Made by a program: the position numbers and the translations under genes. The notes beneath the pieces were generated by a model. That model ran no database searches. It was not told the origin of the DNA and saw only the letters and a list, made by a program, of their open reading frames with translations. From an uncultured Selenomonas sp. (GTDB lineage Bacteria > Bacillota > Negativicutes > Selenomonadales > Selenomonadaceae): a DNA stretch of 64,000 nucleotides. Positions 46,570 to 56,187 of this stretch are shown in pieces (position 1 is the first letter of the stretch; each line of letters starts with the position of its first letter). Where the stretch lies: assembly GCA_934202005.1 (NCBI GenBank), contig CAKPXP010000011.1:1-64000 (forward strand). Reading direction: 5' to 3'.

Positions 46570-47934
46570 TCAGCCGAACAGCGCGTTCAGGATCAGCAGG
46601 ACGACGATGCCGATGGCCCAGGCGATCGTGCTGGCCACCGAGTAGAGCCGCAGCTGCTCCCGGCCCTCCGTGATGCCGATCGAGCGATTGACCACCCAGA
46701 AGAAGCTATCGTTGAAGTACGAATAGAACAGGGAACCGACGCAGGCCGCCAGCGCCGCGAACACCGGATTCACCGACATATTCGCGATGATAGGCGCCGT
46801 GATCGAGGCCGCCGTGATCATCGCCACCGTACCGGAGCCCTGGATGAAGCGGATGATCGTCGCGATCAGGAACGGCAGGAGGATCGCCGGCAGACTCGTC
46901 TCTACCATGGCCTCCGCGATGACCGTGCCGACGCCGCTGTCACGGATCAGCATGCCGAACGCGCCGCCGCCGCCAGTGATGAGGATGATGATACCCGCGG
47001 AACGGATGCCTTTCTCCATCTCATCGAGGACGCGTTTGCGCGACAGATTGCTCGTCAGCCCGTAGATCGTGATGAGCAGACCGATGCCGACTGCGATGAC
47101 CGGCGTGCCCAGGAACTGGATCAGGTTCGGGATCGGGCCGCCCTTGTAGCCGAGCGCGGTCGAGACCGTCCCGAGCAGGATCAGGAGGATCGGCGTGAAA
47201 ATCGGTGCGAAGGAAAGGAACGCAGACGGCAGATGCGCCTCATCATAGATGCTCTGGTCGGAAACCGGACGGTAGTTCTTGTCACGCGTCCAGCCGCCCT
47301 CCTCCGTGGGAATCTGCCAGATTTTCTTGCCCGCCCAGCGCGCGAAGAGGATCGGGCCGATGAGCATGGGAACCGCGAGCACGAGTCCCCAGAGGATCAG
47401 AGAGCCGACATTGACCTCGAAGATACCGGCGACGCCGACAGGGCCCGGCGTCGGCGGCACCATCGTATGCGTGATGACGAGGCCACATGCCAGAGCGATG
47501 CCGATCGACACGATGGATTTCCGCGTCTCAGAGGAGATTGCCTTGGCCAGCGGCGTCAGGATGATGAAGCCGGAATCGCAGAAGATCGGGATCGAGACGA
47601 GGAAGCCCGTGATAGCCATGGCAATTTCCTCGCGACCCTTGCCGAAAAGCTTCAGGAAGGAGAGCGCCATGCGCTTCGCGGCGCCGGAGACCTCGAACAG
47701 CTGCCCCATCATGACGCCGAAGCCGATGATGATGCCGATACTGCCGAGCGTACTGCCGAACCCCTTGGTAATGCTGGCGACGATCTGCTGATAGCCGATG
47801 CCGCCGATGATGCCGACGATGACTGTCGCGATAATGAGAGCGAGGAACGTATGGATCTTCGTCTTCATGATCATGTAAATCAGGCAGACAATACCAATTC
47901 CAAGCCCCACAAGGATTTGCGTATCCGCATTCAT
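46570..47934 (-). CDS. GntP-family acid-sugar permease
   Basis: A 454-residue proton-coupled symporter with about 12-14 membrane segments. The start at 47934 (MNADTQILVGLGIGI) is nine bases after GGGAG. Gluconate-family signatures: IPIFCDSGFIILTPLAKA, LVITHTMVPPTPGPVG and IRFIQGSGTVAMITAAS. Encoded downstream of pdxA2 and the DUF1537 kinase, so it probably imports D-threonate, D-erythronate or a similar four-carbon acid. Confidence 0.9.
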   Translation of the reverse strand: MNADTQILVGLGIGIVCLIYMIMKTKIHTFLALIIATVIVGIIGGIGYQQIVASITKGFGSTLGSIGIIIGFGVMMGQLFEVSGAAKRMALSFLKLFGKGREEIAMAITGFLVSIPIFCDSGFIILTPLAKAISSETRKSIVSIGIALACGLVITHTMVPPTPGPVGVAGIFEVNVGSLILWGLVLAVPMLIGPILFARWAGKKIWQIPTEEGGWTRDKNYRPVSDQSIYDEAHLPSAFLSFAPIFTPILLILLGTVSTALGYKGGPIPNLIQFLGTPVIAVGIGLLITIYGLTSNLSRKRVLDEMEKGIRSAGIIILITGGGGAFGMLIRDSGVGTVIAEAMVETSLPAILLPFLIATIIRFIQGSGTVAMITAASITAPIIANMSVNPVFAALAACVGSLFYSYFNDSFFWVVNRSIGITEGREQLRLYSVASTIAWAIGIVVLLILNALFG

Positions 47935-48060
47935 GAAAACCATCTCCCTTTCAAATACCCAAAAACTCCTCCTGCGTCCTGCCAAGACGCAAAGTCACGC
48001 GCGCCCTGTCCCCTCAGGTGCCCATGGCGCAGCCTCGCACGCCTGGCAGAGCTCCCTTGC

Positions 48061-49065
48061 TCATGCCTGCTTTTGCACGAAATTCGGTGCGTATTTCGCC
48101 GCGAGCCGGATGGCCTCGATCATGCTGATGTCACTGACGATGCCCTTGCCAGCGATATCGAAGGCCGTGCCATGATCCACCGACGTGCGCAGGAACGGCA
48201 TGTCGAGCGTAACGGCGATCGTCCGCTCGAAATCATACGTCTTGGTCGCGATATGGCCCTGATCGTGATAGAGGGAGAGCACCGCCTGATAGCGCCCCTG
48301 GAGCGCCTGATGGAAGACGGAGTCCGGGCCGATCGGGCCGACGACATCGTAGCCCTCCTGCTGTGCCTGCGCGACGGCGGGCGCGATTTCCTTCACTTCT
48401 TCCCAGCCGAAGAGCCCGTGCTCACCGGAATGCGGGTTCAATCCGGCCACCGCCATCTTGCCCTTGACGCCGAGCTGCTGCAGCGCCTTCGTGCAGCGGC
48501 GGATGTATTCCAGCACGCGATCCTTCTTGACCGCATCGCAGGCCTCGCGCAGCGACATGTGGCGCGTGAGGAAGAAGACACGCAGGCCATCCACCTCGAA
48601 CATCGTCAACGGATCGCGGGAGTGCGACAACGCACCCAGGATCTCCGTATGTCCGATGTAGTTGACATGCGCCGCCCGCAGCGCCTCCTTGTTGATCGGC
48701 GTGGTGGCGATGGCGTCGATCTTGTGCGCCATGGCGAGCTCCACGCATTTCTCGATGTACTCGAAGGCCGCCTTGCCGCACATCGCCTGCACCTTGCCCA
48801 TCTGCAGCGACGCCATGTCGATATTGTCGAGGTCGATGACGTTGATGACGCCATCCTCATAGCGGCCGTCCGCCGGATCGTCCACGCAGTTCAGCTCTGC
48901 CGTCAGGCCGCAGACCTTCAGCGCCTGCGCCAAGACCTCCTTGTCGCCGACCACGATGACATCGGCAACGTCCTTGACCTTGTCGCTCATGAGCGACTTG
49001 ACTGTGATCTCCGCACCGACGCCGGCAGGATCTCCCATAGGTACTCCGATCAATGGCTTTTTCAT
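48061..49065 (-). CDS. pdxA2: PdxA2, 4-phospho-D-threonate/D-erythronate dehydrogenase
   Basis: NAD-dependent oxidative decarboxylation of 4-phospho-threonate or -erythronate to dihydroxyacetone phosphate. The 334 residues start [18 protein letters not shown]; metal-binding His are in [22 protein letters not shown] and [14 protein letters not shown]. PdxA proper works in pyridoxal synthesis, but the neighbouring DUF1537 kinase and GntP transporter point to the PdxA2 catabolic branch. Confidence 0.92.
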   Translation of the reverse strand: MKKPLIGVPMGDPAGVGAEITVKSLMSDKVKDVADVIVVGDKEVLAQALKVCGLTAELNCVDDPADGRYEDGVINVIDLDNIDMASLQMGKVQAMCGKAAFEYIEKCVELAMAHKIDAIATTPINKEALRAAHVNYIGHTEILGALSHSRDPLTMFEVDGLRVFFLTRHMSLREACDAVKKDRVLEYIRRCTKALQQLGVKGKMAVAGLNPHSGEHGLFGWEEVKEIAPAVAQAQQEGYDVVGPIGPDSVFHQALQGRYQAVLSLYHDQGHIATKTYDFERTIAVTLDMPFLRTSVDHGTAFDIAGKGIVSDISMIEAIRLAAKYAPNFVQKQA

Positions 49066-49136
49066 AAAGAAACGCTCCTTTCAAAATCAACCGCCGCTTC
49101 CTGGCTGCCTTCTGCTGCCGCAGCGATATTCCTCAT

Positions 49137-50405
49137 TCAATCCACATCCTTGGCAATCTTGTTCAGGCAGAGCGCGATTGCGTCGTCGCCGCCAATCATG
49201 CCGCCCTTGGTCACGATGCGCAGCTCCGGCTTCTCGCCGCCCTGGATGCGCCCGTAGACGGCGAGCGGCAGAACCTCATCGCGGATCTCGATGCCGGAGG
49301 CCTTGAGCCGCGCCAGGAGCGCGACCGTGATATCGCCGCCGGAGCAGTACACCCCCTTGAGCTTTGGCTCCGTTTCCAGGATCTCCGCCGCGGCCTCCGT
49401 CAGCGTGCCCGAGAGCAGCTGGGAGATCTCCTCCATCGTTTTCCCATACTGCGCCGCGGCCGCATGGAGGTCGACGACATCCGCCGCATCGAGCGGCGTC
49501 GTCGTCACCATCAGGACATCCTCCTGGTCGACGGCCGCGCGGATCTTCTCCACCGTCCGGCGGATCTCCTCCCTGCGCCGCCCTTCCTCCCAGAACGCAG
49601 CCACCTGCATCTGGACGAGGAACACGCGGCGCGCCTTCAGGATATAGGCGATCTGGCGCTGCGTCGTCTGCGTGACGCTGCCGATGACGAGCAGGACCTT
49701 CTGCTCGCGCTGCTCCGACACCTGCATCACATGCACATACTGCATCGTCAGCGGGCCCGGATCGACGTTGAGCACCTTGAGCGCCGCCTTCCGGACGGCT
49801 CTCGCGACCGTGCGGATATCCTCGTTGCGCACGGCGTCAAAGACGAGGATCGGCGCCGACGCCGCTTTCTCGCGCACGAGCGAGGCCAGGCTGTCCTCGC
49901 CTCTGGCGATCTCCTTCAGCGGGATGTAGGCGACCTGACGCCTCGTCTGCGCCTTGACGAGCGCTACGACATCATCCGACGTCACCGGCATCTTCGGGTC
50001 GCGGCCCGCGTCGGAGTCTGTCAGGAGCATGCCGTTCACGAGCATGGTCCTGTTGACCACGACGCGGCCGGAGTCCGGATACGCCGGCACGACGATGGCG
50101 CGGTAGTCCTCCCCCAGAGCATCCAGCGCGCCGTCGATCTCCGCGCCGATATTGCCGCGCAGCGTCGAATCGATGCGCTTGTTGCAGAAATCCGCGCCTT
50201 TCCCCAAGCGCGTGAACGCATCGTAGACGCGGCGGTAAGCTTCCTGCGGCGCCACGCCCCTCGAGTCCGTCGAATAGGACAGCACATCCACCTCTGGCGC
50301 GTCCTGCAGCGAGAACAGGCTGCAGACAGAAAGCCCCAGCTTCTTCACGAGCGCCCCCGAGGCATTCGCTCCCGTGAGGTCATCAGCAACAATGATTCCC
50401 TTCAT
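49137..50405 (-). CDS. four-carbon acid sugar kinase (DUF1537; D-threonate/D-erythronate kinase type)
   Basis: ATP-dependent kinase phosphorylating a four-carbon sugar acid at O-4. The start at 50405 (MKGIIVADDLTGANASGAL) gives 422 residues. IIVADDLTGANASG, DFCNKRIDSTLRGNIGAEID and VVPAYPDSGRVVV mark the N-terminal substrate domain; GVYCSGGDITVALL and TKGGMIGGDDAI the C-terminal nucleotide domain. Its product is the substrate of PdxA2. DtnK and DenK forms cannot be told apart here. Second gene of a DeoR-regulated operon, 14 bp after the regulator. Confidence 0.9.
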   Translation of the reverse strand: MKGIIVADDLTGANASGALVKKLGLSVCSLFSLQDAPEVDVLSYSTDSRGVAPQEAYRRVYDAFTRLGKGADFCNKRIDSTLRGNIGAEIDGALDALGEDYRAIVVPAYPDSGRVVVNRTMLVNGMLLTDSDAGRDPKMPVTSDDVVALVKAQTRRQVAYIPLKEIARGEDSLASLVREKAASAPILVFDAVRNEDIRTVARAVRKAALKVLNVDPGPLTMQYVHVMQVSEQREQKVLLVIGSVTQTTQRQIAYILKARRVFLVQMQVAAFWEEGRRREEIRRTVEKIRAAVDQEDVLMVTTTPLDAADVVDLHAAAAQYGKTMEEISQLLSGTLTEAAAEILETEPKLKGVYCSGGDITVALLARLKASGIEIRDEVLPLAVYGRIQGGEKPELRIVTKGGMIGGDDAIALCLNKIAKDVD

Positions 50406-50419
50406 GACTCGCACCCCCC

Positions 50420-51178
50420 TCATGCGATGATCAGCTTTTCCTCCAGCCCCGCCTGCACGAGCGCATCCTCCTTCACATCCGTGATGATATGCGTGAATGC
50501 CTGCAGGGGAGCAACCTTATAGCACTTCTTTTTATGGAACTTCGTGTGATCCGCGACCAGGATGGCCGCGCCGCTCTTCTCCATCGCCTGGCGCTTGAAC
50601 ATCATCTTGGTCTCCGTCGGCACAACCAGGTAGAGATCATCCGTGACCGCCGAAGTCCCCAGGATTGCAAGGTCGATCACATACGATGCCAGCTCCTCCG
50701 CCGCCAGGGCTCCGGCTACGCCGCCCGTCTCCCGCAGGATCCGCCCCCCGAGCATGATGGTCCGGAGTTCCTTCGACGGATACAGGAGCAAGGCGATCCG
50801 CAAGTCGTTCGTGATGACCGTCAGATCGTTGATTTTCTCGCTGACGAGCTGCTCCGCGATCTCATACGTCGTGGTGCCCGCATCCAGGAAGAGCGTCATG
50901 CCAGGATGGAGGAAGGGCAGCGCCGCCGCGGCAAGGCGTCTCTTCACCTCTATGGCGCTCGATTTTTTCTTCGCATAGCTGGTCTCCGCCTCCATGAATC
51001 CCGGCAGCATCGCACCCCCATGCGTGCGCACCAAGAGTCCCTTTTCCTCCAGCTGCTTGAGATCGCGTCCGATCGTCATCAACGTGACGCCGAACTCTTT
51101 CGCCAATGCACTGCTCAGAACCGTTTCCTTCTGACGCAAATATTCCAAAATAAGTTTCTGACGATCCGCTGATATCAT
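50420..51178 (-). CDS. DeoR-family transcriptional repressor
   Basis: A 252-residue regulator with N-terminal winged HTH (RQKLILEYLRQKETVLSSALAKEFGVTLMTIGRDLKQLEEKGLLVRTHGGA) and a C-terminal sugar-phosphate isomerase-like sensor (FLDAGTTTYEIAEQL, VITNDLRIALLL, ILVADHTKFHKK). It heads the acid-sugar operon and probably represses it until a phosphorylated four-carbon acid appears. Three phased 10-bp repeats just downstream of its promoter are likely its operator. Confidence 0.93.
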   Translation of the reverse strand: MISADRQKLILEYLRQKETVLSSALAKEFGVTLMTIGRDLKQLEEKGLLVRTHGGAMLPGFMEAETSYAKKKSSAIEVKRRLAAAALPFLHPGMTLFLDAGTTTYEIAEQLVSEKINDLTVITNDLRIALLLYPSKELRTIMLGGRILRETGGVAGALAAEELASYVIDLAILGTSAVTDDLYLVVPTETKMMFKRQAMEKSGAAILVADHTKFHKKKCYKVAPLQAFTHIITDVKEDALVQAGLEEKLIIA

Positions 51179-51205
51179 AGCAGCCTCCCTAGCGTTTTAT
51201 TTTAT

Positions 51206-51235
51206 ATTTTGTTATATTATGTTATCTTTTGTTAT
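51206..51235 (-). promoter_or_regulatory. phased 10-bp direct repeats, putative DeoR-type operator
   Basis: On the minus strand ATAACAAAAG, ATAACATAAT and ATAACAAAAT follow each other without spacing, exactly one helical turn apart, between the -10 box and the start of the DeoR gene. The position suits an autorepression or road-block site. Confidence 0.6.
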
Positions 51236-51239
51236 TTTG

Positions 51240-51268
51240 ATGATAGCATCTTGTCCGTCGCCTGTCAA
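51240..51268 (-). promoter_or_regulatory. sigma-A promoter of DeoR operon
   Basis: Minus strand TTGACA, exactly 17 bases, TATCAT. Between it and the terminator at 51480 (about 210 bp) no gene or clear signal was seen. Confidence 0.7.
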
Positions 51269-51479
51269 GAGCGGAAAGAAAATTCTTGCAAATCCTCGCG
51301 GTCAGCCGCAAGCGGCGATGGGCGGACGCTACGCCTTCCCAAACGCCCATGCGGCATATGCGCACCATCCGAACGTAACGGCGCTCAGACCTACGCCCTG
51401 CCGTGCGCCAGAGTCAGCGCGCCTGCCTCCGCCCAGCGCACCGCGAAAACGCAAAGCAGTGATCCCGCAGAAACTTCAT

Positions 51480-51524
51480 AAAAAACCGGGGCTGCCGCAC
51501 GCAAGAATGCATGCGGCAGCCCCG
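51480..51524 (-). terminator. intrinsic terminator after folT
   Basis: Minus strand GGGGCTGCCGCA, 12-base loop, TGCGGCAGCCCC, GG, then six T. Confidence 0.85.
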
Positions 51525-51583
51525 TCTGATCCCACGAGACCGCCATGAATCGGCGGGAATAGATTCCCTCGCGCTCCGCCGCC

Positions 51584-52168
51584 TCAGCGGCGACCGGCTG
51601 CGAACTGCAGCAGCGGCCGGCTGACGATGAGGAACATCGCGACGCGCAGCGGATAGCAGAGGACGATCTTCGGCACGCGGCTCGCGAGCAGGGTCGCGAC
51701 GCCCTTGCCGTAGAGCAGGTAGAGCCAGAGTGTATTGAGCACGAGATGCACCACCGTGTCCACGAAGAGGAACGTCAGCGCCACGCGCCAGACCGTCAGC
51801 GGCCGCCCGTGGAAAGACGCGCCGTAGACCGCCCCCACGAGCAGCGCCGAGAGCGTGAACCCCGGGAAGAACGCGCCCGTGCCGAACAGGCTCACGCCGA
51901 TGAGATCCGCCGCCGCCGCGACGAGCGCCGCACGCCACGGCCCCGCGAACGCCCCGTAGAGCGCGAGCGGCAGAAAGCCGAAGCTGAAGCGCACGAACGG
52001 CGTCTGTACGGCGAAGACATACGTGAGCAAGACCGTGAGCGCCGTAAAGACACCCGCGAGCACAAGCGAGCGCGTGCGGGACGCGGCGCGCCAGACAAAG
52101 CCAGCCGCCTGCCCCTCTGTCCGCGGCACAGGAAGGGACGAACCGAGCGCACGACGAAATTTCTGCAT
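51584..52168 (-). CDS. folT: folate ECF transporter S component
   Basis: Substrate-binding membrane protein of an energy-coupling-factor importer, 194 residues. The start at 52168 follows AGGAGG. A short basic N-terminus precedes about six membrane segments: LVLAGVFTALTVLLTYVFA, FSFGFLPLALYGAFAGPWRAALVAAAADLIG (the S-component motif), GFTLSALLVGAVYG and a C-terminal LNTLWLYLLYGKG...RVPKIVLCYPLRVAMF. The last motif is typical of FolT. A tetrahydrofolate riboswitch in the leader supports folate as the cargo. The shared EcfAAT module must be elsewhere. Confidence 0.88.
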   Translation of the reverse strand: MQKFRRALGSSLPVPRTEGQAAGFVWRAASRTRSLVLAGVFTALTVLLTYVFAVQTPFVRFSFGFLPLALYGAFAGPWRAALVAAAADLIGVSLFGTGAFFPGFTLSALLVGAVYGASFHGRPLTVWRVALTFLFVDTVVHLVLNTLWLYLLYGKGVATLLASRVPKIVLCYPLRVAMFLIVSRPLLQFAAGRR

Positions 52169-52222
52169 CAAAAAAGACCTCCTCGTTCAGCGTTGCCGCA
52201 GCACGAGAAGATCCCGTCCATG

Positions 52223-52323
52223 CAGCAGCGGGATGCAACACCTGCACCGCGGGGGCTCCCCCTTCGTCCAGTCGGCAACTCCCCGTCCGACCGGCACTTG
52301 ACGCGCAGGCACCTACTCTGCCG
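52223..52323 (-). promoter_or_regulatory. tetrahydrofolate (THF) riboswitch
   Basis: On the minus strand the leader contains GCAGAGTAGGTGCC, GCGCGTCAAGTGCCGG, GGGGAGTTGCCG, ACGAAG, and CCGCGGTGCAGGTGTTGCATCC then CGCTGC, in the order and with the conserved cores of the THF riboswitch class (GAGUAG, GCGUuAAGUG, CGGUG...UUGCAUCC, closing P1). It ends 54 bp before folT, so it probably governs translation or termination of folT in response to reduced folates. Confidence 0.8.
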
Positions 52324-52469
52324 AAACAGATGCTATTTTCCTCGGCAGCACACGCAGCTGCCGCTTTCTCATTCTAACATGGCGACCTGAAATGTCAAGC
52401 CGCCTCAGGCAGCGTCATACCTCTCACGAAACCGCTGCTCGCACAGAGCCTGCCTCCGCCTGTGCCGCC

Positions 52470-53747
52470 TCAGGCGAGCACAGCCCGCACGAGCGAGATG
52501 AGCGCCGCCTCATCCGCCGCCGCCATCGTCTCGCGCGCCGAATGCATCGCGAGGATGGGCACGCCGACATCCATCGTGCGCACGGGCACGAGCGCCGAGG
52601 CAATGGAGCCGAGCGTCGAGCCGCCGCGGCTGTCGCTGCGGTTCACGAAATCCTGCACCGGGATAGCCTGCAGCCGCGCGAGCTCCCGCACGATGGCGAC
52701 CGCCTCCGCGTCACCCGCGTACGCCTGCGACGCCGCCTGCTTGATGACAACACCGCTGCCGAGCACCGGCCGCACCACCGGGTCGCTCTTTTCCTCATGC
52801 GTGGGATGCAGGCCGTGCGCCACATCCACGGAGAGCAGGAACCCGTCCGCGAGCGCCTGCGCGCGCGCCGCCTCGCCGCCCGCCTTCTCGTAGATGCGGC
52901 GCAGCGCCTCGGCGAGCACCAGCGAGCCCGCGCCCTGCTTCGTGCGGCTGCCGACCTCCTCGTTGTCGAAGAGCGCGACGAGGCGCACGCCCGCGGGCAC
53001 GCTGCCGGCCGACGCGCTGAGGAGCCCCTCGAGGCACGCCCAGACCGACGTGAGATTGTCGAGGCGCGGCGAGGACAAAAGCTCATCCGCGAGCCCCAGC
53101 GCGCAGCCCGCCTCGAAGGGATACGTCGAAAGCTCATAGGAAAGGATTTCCTCCTGCGTCACGCCGAGCGCCGCCGCGAGTGCCGCCTGCCACCAGTCGC
53201 CCTTTCCCATATCGCCGAGGAGCGCCGCGAGCGGCAGCATATCCGTCTGCGCGTTGAGCCCGCCCTCCTCATTGACCTTGCGGTCCATGTGGATCGCGAG
53301 GCTCGGGATCGTCACGAGCGGCCGGGCAAAATCCACAAGCTCTGCCCGGGGATGGAACGCGTCCGCCCCGCGCAGCACGACACGCCCCGCGAGTCCGAGC
53401 GGACGGTCGAGCCACGTACGCAGGATGAGGCCGCCGTACGGCTCGACATTGAGCACGCCGTAGCCAGCGTGCGTGAGCCCCGCCGCAGGTTTCAGCCGGA
53501 AGCAGGGGAAATCCGTATGCGCCGCCGCCATGCGCAGCGGCCCTGCGTCCCCCACCGTGAACGCGAGCAGCGTCGTCCCGTACACGGAGACGAAATACCG
53601 GCCGCCCGCCGCGAGCTGCCAGTCCTCCGCGAGCGAGAGCTCCGCAAAGCCAGCGCCGCGCAGCCGCGCAGCCGCGGCCACCACCGTATGCGCCGGCGAC
53701 GGCGACTGCTGAATGAACGAAAGAAGCGCCTCGATCTCATGTGTCAT
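52470..53747 (-). CDS. apeB: M18-family aminopeptidase
   Basis: Zinc aminopeptidase of 425 residues, forming dodecameric cytosolic assemblies in characterised relatives. Metal ligands and catalytic residues are in AAAHTDFPCFRLKP (about residue 75), ALFDNEEVGSRTKQGAGS (about 255), LSVDVAHGLHPTHEEK and the C-terminal ILAMHSARETM. Preference in the family is for acidic or neutral N-terminal residues. Transcribed alone. Confidence 0.93.
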   Translation of the reverse strand: MTHEIEALLSFIQQSPSPAHTVVAAAARLRGAGFAELSLAEDWQLAAGGRYFVSVYGTTLLAFTVGDAGPLRMAAAHTDFPCFRLKPAAGLTHAGYGVLNVEPYGGLILRTWLDRPLGLAGRVVLRGADAFHPRAELVDFARPLVTIPSLAIHMDRKVNEEGGLNAQTDMLPLAALLGDMGKGDWWQAALAAALGVTQEEILSYELSTYPFEAGCALGLADELLSSPRLDNLTSVWACLEGLLSASAGSVPAGVRLVALFDNEEVGSRTKQGAGSLVLAEALRRIYEKAGGEAARAQALADGFLLSVDVAHGLHPTHEEKSDPVVRPVLGSGVVIKQAASQAYAGDAEAVAIVRELARLQAIPVQDFVNRSDSRGGSTLGSIASALVPVRTMDVGVPILAMHSARETMAAADEAALISLVRAVLA

Positions 53748-53775
53748 ATAGCCTCATCCTCCTGCAAAGGAACGG

Positions 53776-53797
53776 CTGAATGAATCAGCCTTCCGAA
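53776..53797 (+). repeat. solitary MITE-like terminal repeat
   Basis: GGCTGAATGAATCAGCCTTCC matches the right end of copy 1 (GGCTGAATGAATCAGTGGTTCC) and lies in the 146 bp between the peptidase and transferase 2. Confidence 0.5.
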
Positions 53798-53893
53798 AAT
53801 GTCAATCTCCACAGAATGGTTTACACCTCGTTTTTCTCCGAAGCGTACCACACGCCTGCGCAAGTCCAGGGCTCCCACGTCATCCGCGCGCCC

Positions 53894-55711
53894 TCACGCC
53901 GTGCTGCCCTCATCCGCGTCCGGCTCCTCCCAGAGCAGGCTCTTTTGCGCATCGTATGACGGCACGCGGATCTGCATCAGATCGAGCAGCGTATGGATCA
54001 TCTCATCGCTCTGCCAGGCCCGTCCCGTCGCGCGGCGGATGCGGGCCGCCGCCGCGGGATGCTGCGCGCGAAACGTCTCCGACATCCAGAATACGCAGGG
54101 GATATCCCGCTGCCACGGGCTCGACTCATCGCCATGCCCCGCGAGCGAACGCACATCGTAGACCTCCTCCCCGTGATCCGAGAGGAAGATGACCACGGCA
54201 TCCCGCCCCTCGAACCGCCGGATGACGGCATCGACGACGGCGTCGTCGTAGAGCACCGCATTATCGTACGACGCGCGCACCGCGCGTTCCTCTTCACTCG
54301 CTGCCACGCCGCGGCCGCGCTCATCCTCCTCTGTGAACTGCGCGTATGGCGCCGGATAGCGCCGCCCGAACTCCTCATGCGCGCCCATCAGGTGCAGCAC
54401 GAGGAACTGCGGCACGCCCTCCTCCGGCTGCTCCGCGAGCACCCCATCGAGCAGCGGCAGCAGCTCCTCATCATAGCGCTCCGAGAGGTCGATCGAATGC
54501 GACAGATGACTCGTGAACTGCATCACATTGCAGCGTCCGCCCAGCGTGCGCCCGATGCTCCCGTAGAACCCCGACGCTTCCTGGTTCGACAGCCACGCCA
54601 TCCGCACGCCCGCCTGCCGCAGGATATCGAACACGTTCCCATACTCATACCACATGCCGGGCGACGCGTTGTCGTAGAAACTGAAGAGCGTCCGCACCAC
54701 AGCCAGCGTCCCCGCGTGCGGGCTCGTGACCGCGCGGAACACCGCGAGCTCGCCCCGTGCGTCGCGCGCCTCAAGGCGCGGCGTCGTCGGCAGTCCGTAG
54801 CCATAGAGCGACATGTGATGGCGGCTCGTCGACTCACCGAGGAGGAAGACCACATAGGGGATCTCCGGAGACGCAGCCGTGAGCGCCACCGGCTGGCTCG
54901 CGAGCGTATAGTCCACATATGCCGTCGAACCGATCTCCTCCTGCGCCTGTGAGACATTCGCCGCCAGACGGAAAAATGAGAGCGCACGCGGCACATCCGC
55001 CACGCGCTGCTCCGGGTCCTGCCACGCATGACAGACGCTCGCAGCAAAAAAGGCGAGCAGCGCCCCCGCCAGGCAGCGCGGCCAAAGGCGCGTGCGCCTG
55101 CGCGATCCGCCCGCGGCACACCTCCCGGCATGCGCCGCAGCCATCTGCTCCTGAAATCTGCGCGCCGCGACCGCCTGCCCGCCGCGCAGCGCCCCCGGCG
55201 AAGCAGCGGCCCGCACCGCTTCCTGCGGCAACGCATGCTGAAAGACGCGCAGCAACGCCCCCCGCCAGCGCGCCAAAACTACCGCCAATACCGCGCAGGC
55301 GAGGAACGGCGCCATCGCCCGCGCCTGGCTCGTGACATACTCCAGCGCCTCCGCCGGGTTCGTCGCGGCGACGACCTCCAGCAGTCCCGCGTCGAGCACG
55401 CTGTGATACTGCCGCAGCGTAAACGCATCCACCAGCGCGAGCAGCGCGCTCGCCGCCCCGACCAGACAGCGGCCGCCGCGCGGCAGAAAGCCGCAGACAA
55501 GCGTCACGAGCAGCGAAAGCCCCGCCACGCGCACGGCCTCCTCCGCGAGCAACCCTGCCCGCGGCAAGAACGCGAGCGACGCTCCCTCGAACATCTCCCG
55601 CTGAATCAGCGACGGCACATTCGTCAGACAGAGCACGAAAAGCAGCGCCCCAGACCAGCGCCACGAGCGCAGCAAACGCCCAGACACAGCCCGCCAGCCT
55701 CCCTGCCTCAC
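53894..55711 (-). CDS. sulfatase-type phosphoethanolamine transferase 2
   Basis: A 605-residue inner-membrane protein: four to five N-terminal membrane helices, a basic linker (about 175-215), another helix, then the periplasmic catalytic domain. The nucleophile motif FLLGESTSRHHMSLYGY, TSPHAGTLAVVRTLFS and VIFLSDHGEEVYDV give the metal and catalytic residues of the CptA/EptA-type transferases that add phosphoethanolamine to lipid A, core sugars or glycans. The start is GTG at 55711 overlapping the phosphatase stop by 4 nt; GGGGAGG lies upstream. High GC, native-looking, unlike transferase 1. Confidence 0.85.
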   Translation of the reverse strand: MRQGGWRAVSGRLLRSWRWSGALLFVLCLTNVPSLIQREMFEGASLAFLPRAGLLAEEAVRVAGLSLLVTLVCGFLPRGGRCLVGAASALLALVDAFTLRQYHSVLDAGLLEVVAATNPAEALEYVTSQARAMAPFLACAVLAVVLARWRGALLRVFQHALPQEAVRAAASPGALRGGQAVAARRFQEQMAAAHAGRCAAGGSRRRTRLWPRCLAGALLAFFAASVCHAWQDPEQRVADVPRALSFFRLAANVSQAQEEIGSTAYVDYTLASQPVALTAASPEIPYVVFLLGESTSRHHMSLYGYGLPTTPRLEARDARGELAVFRAVTSPHAGTLAVVRTLFSFYDNASPGMWYEYGNVFDILRQAGVRMAWLSNQEASGFYGSIGRTLGGRCNVMQFTSHLSHSIDLSERYDEELLPLLDGVLAEQPEEGVPQFLVLHLMGAHEEFGRRYPAPYAQFTEEDERGRGVAASEEERAVRASYDNAVLYDDAVVDAVIRRFEGRDAVVIFLSDHGEEVYDVRSLAGHGDESSPWQRDIPCVFWMSETFRAQHPAAAARIRRATGRAWQSDEMIHTLLDLMQIRVPSYDAQKSLLWEEPDADEGSTA

Positions 55712-56187
55712 GCGCGCGCCTCCCCTGCGGGCAGCCGCTTCTCCAGCACGGCGAGCAGTGCGCGGCAGCCGCGCAGCACATCCTCATATGTCGCATCGAA
55801 ATTCCCCGTATACCAGGGATCCGCCACCTCGCGCTCCTCGCCCGCGAACGAAAGCAGCAGATGACACTTCCCCTGCGGATCGCCGCCCGTCAGCCGCAAG
55901 AGATCGCGCATATTCTCCTCATCCATCGCCGCGATCACATCATAGCGCTCATAATCCTCGCGCCGCACCAGCCGCGCCGCCCGCCGCTCGAAAGGAACCC
56001 CCTCCGCACGCAGCTTCCGCCGCGTCCCCGGATGCGTATCGCTCCCGATCTCATCCGTCCGGCAAGCCCGCGACGCCACCGCAACCTCCGCAGCAAGCCC
56101 CGCCCGCCGCACCAGCTCCCGCATCACAAACTCCGCCATCGGCGACCGGCAAATATTGCCGTGGCAAACAAAAAGTATCTTCTTCAT
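55708..56187 (-). CDS. low-molecular-weight protein-tyrosine phosphatase
   Basis: A 159-residue cytosolic phosphatase. The P-loop VCHGNICRSPMAEFV (residues 8-22) contains the catalytic Cys and Arg, and the general-acid loop reads EVADPWYTGNFDATYE. The ATG at 56187 is preferred over a GTG one codon earlier because GGAGGGAG is better spaced. Co-translated with transferase 2; such phosphatases often control exopolysaccharide or envelope tyrosine kinases. Confidence 0.92.
   Translation of the reverse strand: MKKILFVCHGNICRSPMAEFVMRELVRRAGLAAEVAVASRACRTDEIGSDTHPGTRRKLRAEGVPFERRAARLVRREDYERYDVIAAMDEENMRDLLRLTGGDPQGKCHLLLSFAGEEREVADPWYTGNFDATYEDVLRGCRALLAVLEKRLPAGEARA

Noticed and set aside
47233..49257. 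A 674-residue plus-strand frame across the GntP and PdxA2 genes
   Set aside because: It spans two real genes and their gap in antisense and has no family features.
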